64,000 bases of DNA. It comes from Gillisella vitis (lineage in GTDB: Bacteria; Pseudomonadota; Alphaproteobacteria; Rhizobiales; Rhizobiaceae). The notes beneath the pieces were generated by a model. The model saw only the letters and a list, made by a program, of their open reading frames with translations, made no database searches and was not told the DNA's origin. Below are positions 6,831 through 20,292 of this stretch, piece by piece (the stretch's first letter is position 1; every line of letters starts with the position of its first letter). Location: assembly GCA_009744235.1 (NCBI GenBank), contig WPHV01000004.1, positions 124,001 through 188,000 on the forward strand, written 5' to 3'. The position numbers and the translations under genes are program-made.

Positions 6831-9710
6831 CTATTCCGCCGCTTCCAGCTTGCCGGAAATCCGGCGGGACTGGCGCGACAGTTCATCATAGTCCCGCTGC
6901 CATTCGGTCGGGCCGTTTGAGGGCGAAACCTGCACTGCGGTCACCTTATATTCCGGGCAATTGGTCGCCCAGTCGGAATAATCTGTCGTGATGACATTGG
7001 CCTGCGTATCGGGGTGGTGGAAGGTGGTATAGACTACGCCCGGCGCAACCCGATCCGTGATCAACGCCCGCAAGGTCGTATCGCCGGAGCGGCTGGCCAG
7101 CTTGATCCAGTCTCCTTCCTTGATACCGCGCTGCTCGGCATCATGCGGATGGATTTCCAGCCGGTCCTCCCCATGCCACACGGTGTTTTCGGTGCGCCGC
7201 GTCTGCGCGCCGACATTATACTGCGACAGAATACGCCCGGTGGTCAGCAGCAGCGGGAAACGCGGGCCGGTGCGCTCGTCCGTCGCCACATATTCGGTGC
7301 GGATAAACTTACCCTTGCCGCGCACGAAGCCATCGACATGCATGATCGGCGAACCAAGTGGATGTTGCTCATTGCAAGGCCATTGCACCGACCCTTTTTC
7401 CTCCAGCATCTCATAGGAAACACCGGCAAAACTTGGCGTGGTCGCAGCGATTTCAGCCATGATCTCGGACGGATGGCTGTAATTCCAGCCTAGACCCATG
7501 GCCTCAGCCACTTTCTGGGTCACTTCCCAGTCGCTATAGCCATTCTTCGGGCTCATCACCTTGCGCACCCGGTTGATGCGCCGCTCGGCATTGGTAAATG
7601 TGCCGTCCTTTTCCAGGAAGGTCGAACCCGGCAGGAAGACGTGCGCGTAATTGGCGGTCTCATTCAAAAACAGATCGTGGACAACAACGCATTCCATCGC
7701 CGCCAGGCCTGCCGAAACATGCTTGGTATCCGGGTCGGATTGCAAGATATCCTCGCCCTGAACGTAAAGCCCTTTGAACGTGCCTTCCACCGCTGCGTCT
7801 AGCATATTGGGAATGCGCAGGCCCGGCTCGTTGTTCAGCGTCACGCCCCAGAGCTTCTCGAAGGTCTCGCGGGTGGCATCGTCGGAAATATGCCGATAGC
7901 CCGGCAGCTCATGGGGGAAAGACCCCATGTCGCAGGAGCCCTGCACATTATTCTGTCCACGCAACGGGTTCACCCCGACACCCGGACGACCGATATTGCC
8001 GGTCGCCATGGCCAGATTGGCAATCGCCATGACAGTGGTCGAGCCCTGGCTATGTTCGGTCACACCGAGCCCGTAATAGATCGCCCCATTACCGCCTGTG
8101 GCATAAAGCCTTGCCGCGCCGCGCAGATCGGCAGCGGCTACGCCGGTAAACATCTCGGTTGCTTCCGGGCTGTGCTGGGGCTCGGCCACAAAAGCCGCCC
8201 AATCCTCAAATTCCGACCAGTCGCAACGCTCGCGGATAAAGGCTTCGTTGGCCAGACTTTCAGTGACAATCACATGCGCCAGCGCCGTCAGAACGGCAAC
8301 ATTGGTGCCGGGCTTCAGCGGCAGATGGAAAGCTGCCTCGACATGCGGTGTCTTGACCAGATCGATGCGGCGCGGATCGATAACGATCAGCTTGGCGCCC
8401 TTCCGCAGCCGCTTCTTCAGCCGTGAGCCGAACACCGGATGGCCATCGGTCGGATTGGCACCGATCACGAGCACCACATCGGAATGCTCGACACTGTCGA
8501 AATCCTGCGTACCCGCCGATGTGCCGAAGGCTTGACCGAGACCATAACCGGTCGGCGAATGGCAGACACGGGCACAGGTATCGACATTGTTATTGCCAAA
8601 GCCAGCGCGGATCAGCTTTTGCACCAGATAGGTTTCTTCATTGGTGCAGCGCGAGGAGGTAATGCCGCCAATGGAATCGCGACCATATTGATATTGCAGC
8701 CGCTTGAATTCCGACGCCACATGGGCAAAGGCCTCCTCCCAGGTCACTTCCCGCCACGGATCGGTAATTTTCTCACGCACCATCGGGTTGAGGATGCGAT
8801 CCTTGTGGCTGGCATAACCATAGGCAAACCGGCCCTTGACGCAGGAATGGCCGCGATTGGCCTTGCCGTCTTTCCACGGCACCATGCGCACCAGTTCTTC
8901 GCCGCGCATTTCCGCCTTGAAGGAACAGCCGACGCCGCAATAGGCGCAGGTCGTCACCAGCGAATGCTCCGGCTGGCCAATGGCAATGACAGACTTTTCC
9001 GTCAGCGTCGCGGTCGGACAGGCCTGCACGCAGGCACCACAGGACACACATTCCGATTCCAGAAACGCCTCATGAGCACCGGGCGAGACCCGGCTGTCGA
9101 AGCCGCGCCCCTCAATGGTCAGTGCAAACGTACCCTGCACCTCTTCACAGGCCCGCACACACCGCGAACAGACAATGCATTTGGAGGGATCATAGGTAAA
9201 ATAAGGGTTGCTTTCGTCCTTCGGCATGTAGCGGGCATTCAACCCGTCACCGGCCCGGGTCTTGACGTGGTTGTCACCCTCATAGCCGTAGCGCACATCG
9301 CGCAGGCCAACCGCGCCCGCCATATCCTGTAATTCGCAATCCCCATTGGCGGCACAGGTCAGGCAGTCCAGCGGATGATCGGAGATGTAAAGCTCCATAA
9401 CCCCCTTGCGGATCTGCTTTAGCCGCTCCGTCTGGGTGTGAACGACGATGCCGGGCGCACAGGGCGTGGTGCAGGAGGCCGGGGTGCCATTGCGGCCCTC
9501 GACCTCCACCAGACAGAGCCGACAGGAACCGAAGGCATCCACCATATCGGTGGCGCACAGCTTCGGTACCTGAATGCCAGCCTCCATCGAAGCCCGCATG
9601 ATCGACGTGCCCGCTGCCACCGTCACCTCGCGGCCATCAATGGTCAGCGTCACAGTTTCGGTGGATGAGGAAGCCGGGGTGCCGTAGTCAATTTCATGGA
9701 TCAGAGACAT
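6831..9710 (-). CDS. fdsA: NAD-dependent formate dehydrogenase, alpha (catalytic, molybdopterin) subunit
   Basis: The 959-residue catalytic subunit oxidises formate to CO2 at a bis-molybdopterin guanine dinucleotide Mo centre. The N-terminus (about 1-95) is a [2Fe-2S] ferredoxin-like domain (LCATDMVDAFGSCRLC). Next comes a His/Cys cluster region (CLTCAANGDC, about 116-125), then two [4Fe-4S] motifs (CIVCSRCVRAC near 178-188 and CVSCGACVQAC near 221-231). The molybdopterin part begins with CAYCGVGC at about 255. The Mo ligand is a cysteine (about residue 383 in ARVCHSPTG), not selenocysteine. Length and domain order match soluble FdsA proteins such as that of Rhodobacter. It is 5 bases downstream of fdsB. 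Confidence 0.97.
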   Translation of the reverse strand: MSLIHEIDYGTPASSSTETVTLTIDGREVTVAAGTSIMRASMEAGIQVPKLCATDMVDAFGSCRLCLVEVEGRNGTPASCTTPCAPGIVVHTQTERLKQIRKGVMELYISDHPLDCLTCAANGDCELQDMAGAVGLRDVRYGYEGDNHVKTRAGDGLNARYMPKDESNPYFTYDPSKCIVCSRCVRACEEVQGTFALTIEGRGFDSRVSPGAHEAFLESECVSCGACVQACPTATLTEKSVIAIGQPEHSLVTTCAYCGVGCSFKAEMRGEELVRMVPWKDGKANRGHSCVKGRFAYGYASHKDRILNPMVREKITDPWREVTWEEAFAHVASEFKRLQYQYGRDSIGGITSSRCTNEETYLVQKLIRAGFGNNNVDTCARVCHSPTGYGLGQAFGTSAGTQDFDSVEHSDVVLVIGANPTDGHPVFGSRLKKRLRKGAKLIVIDPRRIDLVKTPHVEAAFHLPLKPGTNVAVLTALAHVIVTESLANEAFIRERCDWSEFEDWAAFVAEPQHSPEATEMFTGVAAADLRGAARLYATGGNGAIYYGLGVTEHSQGSTTVMAIANLAMATGNIGRPGVGVNPLRGQNNVQGSCDMGSFPHELPGYRHISDDATRETFEKLWGVTLNNEPGLRIPNMLDAAVEGTFKGLYVQGEDILQSDPDTKHVSAGLAAMECVVVHDLFLNETANYAHVFLPGSTFLEKDGTFTNAERRINRVRKVMSPKNGYSDWEVTQKVAEAMGLGWNYSHPSEIMAEIAATTPSFAGVSYEMLEEKGSVQWPCNEQHPLGSPIMHVDGFVRGKGKFIRTEYVATDERTGPRFPLLLTTGRILSQYNVGAQTRRTENTVWHGEDRLEIHPHDAEQRGIKEGDWIKLASRSGDTTLRALITDRVAPGVVYTTFHHPDTQANVITTDYSDWATNCPEYKVTAVQVSPSNGPTEWQRDYDELSRQSRRISGKLEAAE

Positions 9711-9715
9711 GGTCT

Positions 9716-11284
9716 TTACTCCGCCGCTTCAACAAGGGGGGCAGGCGCAAAATCCTGCGGGAAATGCGTCATCGCGCTCATGACAGGATAGGGCGTAAAG
9801 CCGCCAAGCGCGCAAAGCGATCCGAATTTCATGGTGTTGCAGAGATCTTCCAGCAGCACCTTGTTCTTTTCAGGCTCAATGCCCTTTGCAATCCGGTCCA
9901 CGGTTTCGACGCCCCGTGTCGAGCCGATCCGACAGGGCGTACACTTGCCGCAACTTTCGACCGCGCAGAATTCCATCGCAAATCGGGCCTGTTTCAGCAT
10001 ATCAGCGCTGTCATCGAAGACCACAATCCCAGCATGGCCGATCAAGCCACCAGCAGCGGTAAAGGCCTCGTAATCGAACACCGTATTGAACAGCGAGGGC
10101 GGGAAATAGGCCCCAAGCGGCCCGCCCACCTGCACCGCCTTTACCGGACGGCCCGTGAGGGTGCCGCCGCCGATATCGTTGATAATCTCGCCCAGCGTCA
10201 GGCCAAAGGCGGTCTCGTAAAGGCCACCGTGTTTGACATTGCCAGCAATCTGGATCGGGATGGTGCCATGCGACCGGCCAACGCCGTAATCCCGGTAGAA
10301 CTGCGCACCGCGGTCCATAATAACAGGAATGGAGGCCAGCGACATGACATTGTTGACAACGGTTGGCTTGCCGAACAATCCTTCCAGCGCCGGAAGCGGC
10401 GGCTTGGCGCGCACCACACCACGCTTGCCTTCCAGGCTGTTGAGCAGCGAGGTTTCCTCACCACAGACATAGGCACCGGCCCCCTCGCGGACGTCCATGT
10501 CGAAAGCGTAAGCAGAGCCTAACACGGATGCTCCCAGAATACCCTGTTTGCGGGCGATCTCGATGGCTTCACGCATCACGGCGATGGCATGAGGATATTC
10601 CGAGCGGGTATAGACATAGCCCTTGGTGGCACCGACAGCGATCCCGGCAATCACCATGCCTTCGATCAGCACGAAGGGATCACCCTCCATGATCATCCGG
10701 TCCGCAAAGGTGCCGCTATCGCCCTCATCGGCATTGCAAACGATGTATTTCTGGTCGGCTTTGGCGTCCGCCACGGTTTTCCATTTGATTCCGGTCGGGA
10801 AACCTGCCCCGCCGCGACCACGAAGGCCGCTTTCGGTGACTTGGGCGACAATTTCGGTGGGCAGCATGGCAATCGCTTTTGCGAGGCCGGTCAGACCCTT
10901 GTAATGCCGATAATCTTCCAGAGACAGCGGATCGGTAATGCCGCAACGGGAAAAGGTCAGCCGGGTCTGGTTCTTCAGAAAAGGAATATCGCTGGTCAAG
11001 CCGTGACAGAGCGGATGGGCAGCCCCTGTCAAAAACCCGGCATCGAACAGGCCAGCGACATCGGAAGGCTTGACGGGACCATAGGCAATCCGGCCGTGGT
11101 CCGTGCGCACTTCGACCAGGGTTTCCAGCCAAAGCATGCCGCGCGACCCATTGCGAATGACCGTCACATCGACATGGCGTGCCTCAGCTTCCCGCTTGAT
11201 GGCGGCGGCAACCTTATCAGCCCCGACCGCAAGAGCAGCGGCATCCCGGGGAACGAAAACGGTGATGCTCATCGGCTCGCTCAT
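9716..11284 (-). CDS. fdsB: NAD-dependent formate dehydrogenase, beta subunit (NuoF-like, FMN and NAD binding)
   Basis: The 522-residue diaphorase subunit passes electrons from formate to NAD+. An N-terminal thioredoxin-like domain (about 1-120) is followed by a NuoF-like domain. The latter carries the glycine-rich GRGGAGFPTGIKWK NAD/FMN loop, the NADEGDSGTFADR FMN motif and the C-terminal [4Fe-4S] ligands (ESCGKCTPCRIGSTRG and a later LCALGG). Its first bases overlap the end of fdsG by four (ATGA), and fdsA follows after five bases, so the subunits are translated from one message. The N-terminal fusion distinguishes it from NuoF of complex I. Confidence 0.96.
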   Translation of the reverse strand: MSEPMSITVFVPRDAAALAVGADKVAAAIKREAEARHVDVTVIRNGSRGMLWLETLVEVRTDHGRIAYGPVKPSDVAGLFDAGFLTGAAHPLCHGLTSDIPFLKNQTRLTFSRCGITDPLSLEDYRHYKGLTGLAKAIAMLPTEIVAQVTESGLRGRGGAGFPTGIKWKTVADAKADQKYIVCNADEGDSGTFADRMIMEGDPFVLIEGMVIAGIAVGATKGYVYTRSEYPHAIAVMREAIEIARKQGILGASVLGSAYAFDMDVREGAGAYVCGEETSLLNSLEGKRGVVRAKPPLPALEGLFGKPTVVNNVMSLASIPVIMDRGAQFYRDYGVGRSHGTIPIQIAGNVKHGGLYETAFGLTLGEIINDIGGGTLTGRPVKAVQVGGPLGAYFPPSLFNTVFDYEAFTAAGGLIGHAGIVVFDDSADMLKQARFAMEFCAVESCGKCTPCRIGSTRGVETVDRIAKGIEPEKNKVLLEDLCNTMKFGSLCALGGFTPYPVMSAMTHFPQDFAPAPLVEAAE

Positions 11285-11760
11285 CGACGGGCCTCCATCA
11301 GTAGATCGTCAAGACAGTGCTCGTCCAAGCGGCCATGCAATTCCCCATCCAGCATGGCGGCCGGCGCGCAGGCACAGAGCCCGAGACAGAAGACCGGCTC
11401 CAGAGTCACCGCGCCATCAGCGGTGGTTTCATGCCAATCGATACCGAGCCGGGCCTTGATCGTTTCGCCAAGAGGCTCGCCACCCAAGGATTGGCAAGCC
11501 TCGGCCCGACAGAGTTTCAGGACATGGCGACCGGAGGGATGATCACGAAAATCATGGTAGAAACTGACGACCCCATGCACTTCGGCCCGCGACAGATTCA
11601 AGGCACGAGCAATCACCGGTTTGGCACTATCAGGCACGCATCCGAATTCGCGTTGGATTTCATGCAGGATCGGCAGAAGGGGGCCTTCAAGATGCTTGAG
11701 GCTATCGATGATCGCCTCCACTCTGGCCACGTCGGCCTCCGCCACCACATGCATATTCAT
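11281..11760 (-). CDS. fdsG: NAD-dependent formate dehydrogenase, gamma subunit (NuoE-like)
   Basis: A 159-residue thioredoxin-fold [2Fe-2S] subunit. The four ligand cysteines lie in LCRAEACQSLGG and VFCLGLCACAP. The helical front part contains the family phrase ILHEIQREFGCVPDSA, and the HGVVSFYHDF segment is typical of NuoE/FdsG. The start at 11760 follows GAGGAGG by a short spacer; an upstream in-frame start at 11817 lacks support. It is the first gene of the fdsGBA-fdhD-fdsD operon, with a LysR regulator 92 bases upstream on the same strand. Confidence 0.95.
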   Translation of the reverse strand: MNMHVVAEADVARVEAIIDSLKHLEGPLLPILHEIQREFGCVPDSAKPVIARALNLSRAEVHGVVSFYHDFRDHPSGRHVLKLCRAEACQSLGGEPLGETIKARLGIDWHETTADGAVTLEPVFCLGLCACAPAAMLDGELHGRLDEHCLDDLLMEARR

Positions 11761-11852
11761 CGCTTCCTCCTCAGCGGCCAGCAACGACGCCATGCGTCGC
11801 GCGGCAAGACGGTACACTCACCCGTTTTGCGAGAATGAATCCAGCCTGTCGC

Positions 11853-12788
11853 TCAGGTCAATACCGCTGTATCGTTACGCGATAGAAAAAACCTATCAAA
11901 GGCTTGTGCGGCTGCGAGGCGGCGTGCCTCATGCAATAGCGCTGAAACCAGCGGCGTATAGGGTTCACGATGGGTCGCCACCAGCCCAACCAGATGCTGG
12001 GCCTGCGGCTCGACAATCGGCACCATACGAATTTCCTCGGGGAAACCGAAGGATTCCGCAACGTTACGTGGCATGATCGACGACCATTGCCCGGTCCGGA
12101 TATGAGAAAACAACACGATCATCGAGTTGGATTCCAGCGTCGGCCGAGGCACCACCCCCGCCTCGGTGAAATGCTGATTGATGATGCGCCGGTTCTGCAT
12201 ATCGGGGGTCAATAGGCAAAGCCGAAGATCGGAAACCTCTTGCCACGTCACGCTTTCCCGGTCGGCCAGCGGCGTGCCGGTCGCCGCAATCAGGTGATAA
12301 CGCTCGGCATAGAGCGGCACAGACGTCACCCGGCCAAGCGGTTCATTGTCGAGATAGGTGATGCCCGCATCAATCTCCAGATTTTCCAGAAGGCTGAGGA
12401 CCTGGAGAGAATTGCGCGACACCACCTGGAACGTCACAGCCGGGTGATGTGTCTGAAATGGCTCCGTCAGCTTCTGCACCATCGCCAGCGCCGTCGGGAT
12501 CACCGCCAGGCGAATATGTCCAGCCAGACCATTGCGCGCCGCCCGCATTTCCTCGCGCATGGTACGAGCATCGCCGACAATCCGCCGCGCCCATTCCAGC
12601 ACCCGCTGCCCCTCGGGCGTCAGGCCTTGAAACCGGGAACCGCGCTGCACCAGGATCACACCCAGCTGATCTTCAAGCTGGCGGATCGCCGCTGACAGCG
12701 TGGGCTGGGAAATGCCGCATTCTTCCGCAGCACGACCGAAATGTTGGGCACGGGCAAGTGCAATGAAAAATTCCAGCTTGTCGATCAT
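11853..12788 (-). CDS. LysR-family transcriptional regulator, probable regulator of the fds operon
   Basis: The 311-residue protein starts with a LysR winged helix-turn-helix (about residues 1-60: FIALARAQHFGRAAEECGISQPTLSAAIRQLE), followed by a periplasmic-binding-protein-like effector domain from about 90. It lies 92 bases upstream of fdsG in the same direction, so it may be cotranscribed with or simply precede the operon. FdsR-type LysR regulators are known next to fds operons in other proteobacteria. Control of formate genes here is inferred from position; the effector is not visible from sequence. Confidence 0.88.
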   Translation of the reverse strand: MIDKLEFFIALARAQHFGRAAEECGISQPTLSAAIRQLEDQLGVILVQRGSRFQGLTPEGQRVLEWARRIVGDARTMREEMRAARNGLAGHIRLAVIPTALAMVQKLTEPFQTHHPAVTFQVVSRNSLQVLSLLENLEIDAGITYLDNEPLGRVTSVPLYAERYHLIAATGTPLADRESVTWQEVSDLRLCLLTPDMQNRRIINQHFTEAGVVPRPTLESNSMIVLFSHIRTGQWSSIMPRNVAESFGFPEEIRMVPIVEPQAQHLVGLVATHREPYTPLVSALLHEARRLAAAQAFDRFFLSRNDTAVLT

Positions 12789-12865
12789 CGCTGCACCGCC
12801 TGTCGCCCGAGCCTTGAATCATCGGAAAGGCCGAAGCACGTCCTTTGTCGGCAGTCCCATGCGCA

Positions 12866-13240
12866 TCAATCACGCAGGTCGAATGTCGTCTCCTCGCCCG
12901 CAGGCGAACAATACATCTGGTACAGCACCGATACCAGTTCCTTCACCGCCGGATTGGTGATCGAATAATAAATCTGGCGCCCGGACCGGCGACTTTCCAC
13001 CAGATTGTCCATCCGCAACCGCGCCAGTTGCTGTGAAACAATGGCCTGCTGCAATTGCAGAAGCACTTCCAGCTCGCCAACCGTCTTTTCCCCTTCGCTG
13101 AGAATACACAGGATCAACAACCGATTTTCATGGGACAAGGCCTTCAGAAGAGCAGCGGCACCTGCTGCTTTCTGCATGAAGTTGGCCAATTGGCTCGCCG
13201 GCGTTTCGGCGTCTGTTGAAGAAGCGATCATAGGTTCCAT
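12866..13240 (-). CDS. ArsR-family regulator with BigR/SqrR-like cysteine pair
   Basis: A small winged-helix repressor of 124 residues from the ATG at 13240; an ATG nine bases further in (13231) is equally possible. A far upstream non-ATG start near 13303 is unlikely. The helix-turn-helix reads LEVLLQLQQAIVSQQLARLRMDNLVESRRSGRQIYYSI. The protein has two cysteines 66 residues apart (in LLILCILSEG and LYQMYCSPAG). From the 13231 start these are Cys42 and Cys108, the same numbering and context as the disulfide- or persulfide-forming cysteines of BigR. That suggests a sulfide or redox sensor rather than a metal sensor. It is 70 bases downstream of the lactate dehydrogenase gene, same strand. No sulfur-oxidation gene is nearby, so the target is unknown. 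Confidence 0.8.
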   Translation of the reverse strand: MEPMIASSTDAETPASQLANFMQKAAGAAALLKALSHENRLLILCILSEGEKTVGELEVLLQLQQAIVSQQLARLRMDNLVESRRSGRQIYYSITNPAVKELVSVLYQMYCSPAGEETTFDLRD

Positions 13241-13310
13241 CGAATGACAATGTCTACGGACTGCTGAACACCGGATGAAGGGAGGCGGATCAGCGACGGA
13301 CAAAATATGC

Positions 13311-15008
<1,698 letters not shown>

Positions 15009-15034
15009 AAAAAAGCGGCCGCGAGGGCCGCCTT
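15009..15034 (-). terminator. Rho-independent terminator of the atp operon
   Basis: Read on the minus strand, a hairpin with arms GCGGCC and GGCCGC (loop CTCGC) is followed by six T. It lies about 30 bases past the atpC stop. Confidence 0.85.
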
Positions 15035-15063
15035 GAAAACCTGAAAATGAAGAACAGTGTCAA

Positions 15064-15471
15064 TCAGGCTGGAACCAGCACGCCATTCAGATGCGTCATT
15101 GCGTTCAAGAACTGCTCCAGCTTGGTCCGGTGTTCGTGATTTTCCGTATCGTCCAGTTCAGCTTTGGCCAATTCGATCCGCTTCATCAGCGTATCGCGGC
15201 TCAATTCATCGACCGGTACGGCACTTTCCGCCAACAGAGTCAGTCTTTCCGGTGTGATATCGGCAAAGCCACCGAAAATCACATATTTGCCGGTTTTTCC
15301 GGAAGCGAACTTCACCGTTACGACACCTGGCTTGATAACCGTCATTGTCGGCGCATGGTGGGCCATGACGGTCATCTCACCTTCGGTCGCCGGAATGACA
15401 ACCTCGCTTACCTTTTCCGAGATCAGCAACCGCTCGGGGGAAACGAATTCGAAATTGAAATTGTCAGCCAT
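15064..15471 (-). CDS. atpC: ATP synthase F1, epsilon subunit
   Basis: The 135-residue epsilon subunit links the central stalk to the c-ring and regulates hydrolysis. The N-terminal beta-sandwich is clear (FEFVSPERLLISEKVSEVVIPATEGEMTVMAHHAP), and the AEAAVPVDEL-like region is followed by the helical C-terminal pair rich in charged residues. It is the last gene of atpHAGDC, 68 bases after atpD, and is followed by a terminator. Confidence 0.96.
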   Translation of the reverse strand: MADNFNFEFVSPERLLISEKVSEVVIPATEGEMTVMAHHAPTMTVIKPGVVTVKFASGKTGKYVIFGGFADITPERLTLLAESAVPVDELSRDTLMKRIELAKAELDDTENHEHRTKLEQFLNAMTHLNGVLVPA

Positions 15472-15539
15472 GGCTTTTTACTTTCTAACGCTGGAAACTG
15501 AACGCACGGTCATAAACCGTGCGTTCTTCGATCCATGGA

Positions 15540-17015
<1,476 letters not shown>

Positions 17016-17021
17016 TCAAGC

Positions 17022-17903
17022 TCAGAGCGCTTCGGCGCCTGCAATGATTTCGATGAGTTCGGTGGTGATCTTGGCCTGCCGCTGGCGATTGTAACTCAGC
17101 GTCAACTTGTTGATCATCTCACCGGCGTTGCGCGTGGCATTGTCCATCGCGCTCATCTTGGCACCCATTTCACCGGCGGCGTTTTCAAGAAGCGCACGGA
17201 AAATCTGCACCGCAATGTTACGCGGGATCAGGTCGGACAGGATCGAAGCCGCATCCGGTTCGTAATCATAGATCGCGGCAGCGCTGCTGGAAGCTGCCGG
17301 AGCATCGCCTACAGCCGCTGGAATCAACTGCCGGGCTGTTGGGATCTGGCTTATAACCGACTTGAACTCCGAATAGAACAAGGTGCAGACGTCGAATTCG
17401 CCCTTGTCGAACATGGAGATCACCTTGCGGGCAACCGTATCCGCATTTTCAAACGCAACGCGCTTGACCTCGCGAAACTCTGTCCGCTCGACGATCAATG
17501 CACCGAATTCCCGACGCAGACTGTCATAGCCCTTCTTGCCGACGCAATAGATCTTCACGGTCTTGCCCGCTGCCAGCAAGCTGCGCACATGATCACGCGC
17601 AAAGCGCGAGATCTGTGAATTAAAACCACCGCAAAGACCACGCTCCGCCGTGCAGACCACGAGCAGATGCACGTCGTCCTTGCCAGTGCCCGTCATCAGC
17701 GTGGACACGCCGTCATCACTGCCAACCGCCTGGGCGATATTGGCGAGAACGGCGCCCATGCGCTGGGAATACGGCCGGGCGGCCTCGGCCGCCTCCTGCG
17801 CACGACGCAACTTAGCCGCAGCGACCATTTTCATCGCTTTGGTGATTTTCTGCGTCGCCTTGACGGAGGCGATCCGGTTTTTCAGATCCTTTAGTGAAGG
17901 CAT
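17022..17903 (-). CDS. atpG: ATP synthase F1, gamma subunit
   Basis: The 293-residue rotary shaft of F1. The N-terminal coiled-coil helix ([36 protein letters not shown]) and the C-terminal helix ([44 protein letters not shown]) match the family closely. The central Rossmann-like part includes the ERGLCGGFN segment. It sits between atpA and atpD with short gaps of 18-30 bases. Confidence 0.97.
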   Translation of the reverse strand: MPSLKDLKNRIASVKATQKITKAMKMVAAAKLRRAQEAAEAARPYSQRMGAVLANIAQAVGSDDGVSTLMTGTGKDDVHLLVVCTAERGLCGGFNSQISRFARDHVRSLLAAGKTVKIYCVGKKGYDSLRREFGALIVERTEFREVKRVAFENADTVARKVISMFDKGEFDVCTLFYSEFKSVISQIPTARQLIPAAVGDAPAASSSAAAIYDYEPDAASILSDLIPRNIAVQIFRALLENAAGEMGAKMSAMDNATRNAGEMINKLTLSYNRQRQAKITTELIEIIAGAEAL

Positions 17904-17933
17904 CCGTTAATCCGTCCTTGGCTCGAGTCCGAT

Positions 17934-19460
17934 TTAGGCGAAAGACTTTGCGAACGTATCGAGAGCAGTCTTGAGCTTGCCCTTGACGTCGTCGCTGATA
18001 GCCTTCTCCGTGCGGATTGCATCGAGGATGTCCTTGCCTTCTGTCCGGAGATAGGAAAGCACGCCATGCTCAAATCGACCGACATCACTGACGGCAAGCT
18101 TATCGAGATATCCGTTGACACCCGCGAAAATCACAACAACCTGCTCCTCCACCTTCAACGGGGAGAACTGCGGCTGCTTCAAAAGTTCGGTGAGGCGCGC
18201 ACCACGGTTCAGCAAGCGCTGCGTGGCAGCATCAAGGTCGGAACCGAACTGAGCAAAGGCGGCCATTTCGCGATACTGAGCAAGCTCACCCTTGATCGAG
18301 CCAGCAACCTGCTTCATGGCCTTGATCTGAGCAGCAGAACCAACGCGCGAAACCGACAGACCAACGTTCACAGCTGGACGAATGCCCTGATAGAACAGGT
18401 CGGTTTCAAGGAAGATCTGGCCGTCGGTGATCGAGATCACGTTGGTCGGAATGAAGGCCGACACGTCGTTGCCCTGGGTTTCAATAACCGGCAGAGCGGT
18501 AAGCGAACCAGCGCCACGCTCATCGGAGAGCTTGGCAGCGCGCTCAAGCAGACGCGAATGCAGATAGAAAACGTCGCCAGGATAAGCTTCACGGCCCGGA
18601 GGACGACGCAACAACAGCGACATCTGACGGTAAGCAACAGCCTGCTTGGACAAGTCGTCATAAGCGATCAGGGCGTGCTGACCCTTGTCGCGGAAATATT
18701 CGCCCATCGTGCAGCCAGCGAACGGAGCCAGATACTGCATAGGAGCAGGATCAGAAGCGGTTGCCGCGATGATGATGGAGTATTTCAGAGCGCCACGCTC
18801 TTCCAGAACCTTGACGAACTGGGCAACGGTGGAGCGCTTCTGACCGATAGCCACGTAAACGCAGAACATCTTGTCATCGCCACCAGCATCGTGTGCAGGC
18901 TTCTGATTGAGGAAGGTGTCGAGAATGATGGCGGTCTTGCCGGTCTGACGGTCGCCAATCACCAACTCGCGCTGGCCGCGGCCAACCGGGATCAGAGCAT
19001 CGATGGCCTTGATGCCTGTCGACATCGGCTCATGAACGCCCTTGCGCGGAATAATGCCTGGAGCCTTGACGTCAACGCGCGAACGGATTGCCGAGTTGAT
19101 CGGACCTTTGCCGTCAATTGGATTGCCGAGAGCGTCAACAACGCGACCCAGCAACTCAGGACCAACAGGAACTTCAACGATGGCGCCGGTCCGCTTAACG
19201 GTGTCGCCTTCCTTGATGTCGCGGTCGGAGCCGAAGATAACCACGCCGACATTGTCGGATTCGAGGTTCAGCGCCATGCCCCGGATACCACCGGGAAACT
19301 CGACCATTTCACCGGCCTGAACATTGTCCAGACCGTAGACGCGGGCAATACCGTCACCGACGGACAGAACCTGGCCGACTTCGGAAACTTCAGCGTCCTG
19401 GCCAAAGTTCTTGATTTGATTTTTCAGAATTGCGGAAATTTCCGCGGCGCGGATATCCAT
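17934..19460 (-). CDS. atpA: ATP synthase F1, alpha subunit
   Basis: The non-catalytic nucleotide-binding subunit, 508 residues. It shows the standard start [19 protein letters not shown], the P-loop [19 protein letters not shown] (about residues 169-187), the conserved [25 protein letters not shown] block and the [36 protein letters not shown] segment. Its start codon shares one base with the atpH stop (TGATG), so the two are translationally coupled. Confidence 0.98.
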   Translation of the reverse strand: MDIRAAEISAILKNQIKNFGQDAEVSEVGQVLSVGDGIARVYGLDNVQAGEMVEFPGGIRGMALNLESDNVGVVIFGSDRDIKEGDTVKRTGAIVEVPVGPELLGRVVDALGNPIDGKGPINSAIRSRVDVKAPGIIPRKGVHEPMSTGIKAIDALIPVGRGQRELVIGDRQTGKTAIILDTFLNQKPAHDAGGDDKMFCVYVAIGQKRSTVAQFVKVLEERGALKYSIIIAATASDPAPMQYLAPFAGCTMGEYFRDKGQHALIAYDDLSKQAVAYRQMSLLLRRPPGREAYPGDVFYLHSRLLERAAKLSDERGAGSLTALPVIETQGNDVSAFIPTNVISITDGQIFLETDLFYQGIRPAVNVGLSVSRVGSAAQIKAMKQVAGSIKGELAQYREMAAFAQFGSDLDAATQRLLNRGARLTELLKQPQFSPLKVEEQVVVIFAGVNGYLDKLAVSDVGRFEHGVLSYLRTEGKDILDAIRTEKAISDDVKGKLKTALDTFAKSFA

Positions 19461-20041
19461 CAGCCAACCTCTTTCAGTGCAAGCTTAAGGGTGGAAAGTT
19501 TGGTGCGAAGAGACGTGTCTATCTGACGGGAGCCGATCTTAACGATCAGACCACCCAGGAGAGACGGATCGACAGTCACGAACATCGTAACGGTCTTTCC
19601 GGTCGCGCTCTTCAGCGCCTCCTTCAGTTCGGTTTCCTGCGCCGGGGTCAGCGCATGAGCAGAGGTCACATCAGCAGCCAGTTCGCCACGGTGGCGCGCC
19701 GCGATAATGCGGAAGGCTGCGATCATGCCGGGAACGGCAAACAGGCGACGATTGGCTGTAACGAGCTTCAGGAAATTGCCGACGAGGCCGCCAATTTCAG
19801 CCTTGTCACACAGAGCTGCGATGGCAGAAGCCTGCTGCTCGCTGGTGAAGGCCGGGCTGGTCACCAGCCGCTGCAGATCGACGCTCTCGTCGATCATCGC
19901 CTGGAAACGATTGAGATCGCCAGCCACCGCATCCACAGAATCCGCCTCGCGTGCCAGCTCGAAAAGCGACGACGCGTAGCGCTCTGCAACTGCGGAAACC
20001 GGCTGACCGGAAATAGGCTGGGATGTGTCTGCCACGGGCAC
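19460..20041 (-). CDS. atpH: ATP synthase F1, delta subunit
   Basis: The 193-residue delta (OSCP-like) subunit joins F1 to the peripheral stalk. It has the N-terminal helical domain starting near [21 protein letters not shown] and the C-terminal signature [61 protein letters not shown]. It is the first gene of the F1 operon. The F0 genes are not in the window, as is usual in alphaproteobacteria, where they are encoded separately. About 250 bases of upstream DNA would hold the promoter. Confidence 0.97.
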   Translation of the reverse strand: MPVADTSQPISGQPVSAVAERYASSLFELAREADSVDAVAGDLNRFQAMIDESVDLQRLVTSPAFTSEQQASAIAALCDKAEIGGLVGNFLKLVTANRRLFAVPGMIAAFRIIAARHRGELAADVTSAHALTPAQETELKEALKSATGKTVTMFVTVDPSLLGGLIVKIGSRQIDTSLRTKLSTLKLALKEVG

Positions 20042-20292
20042 AAAATTCCCTGAATGTTACTCAAAACTGTCGCATGCGCCGGCTGGCGCAACACCAGTTT
20101 GATATCGTTTAAGTTTTCCCCCGGACGTCACAAGCAGTGCAGCTTGTCTCGTCCAAATTTGCGGTCCGTCTAGCATACGATCCCCGGACTCGCAACACGG
20201 GTATTAACGGAATAAACGAGGAGGGCAACCCGCTTTTGACGATTTTGTGATCTTCACCGTCAAATTAATGAGGCGAATTGCGCGAAATCGCG

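Noticed and set aside
6831..9710. Selenocysteine form of formate dehydrogenase
   Set aside because: The Mo-ligand position is encoded by a normal cysteine codon and the frame has no internal TGA.
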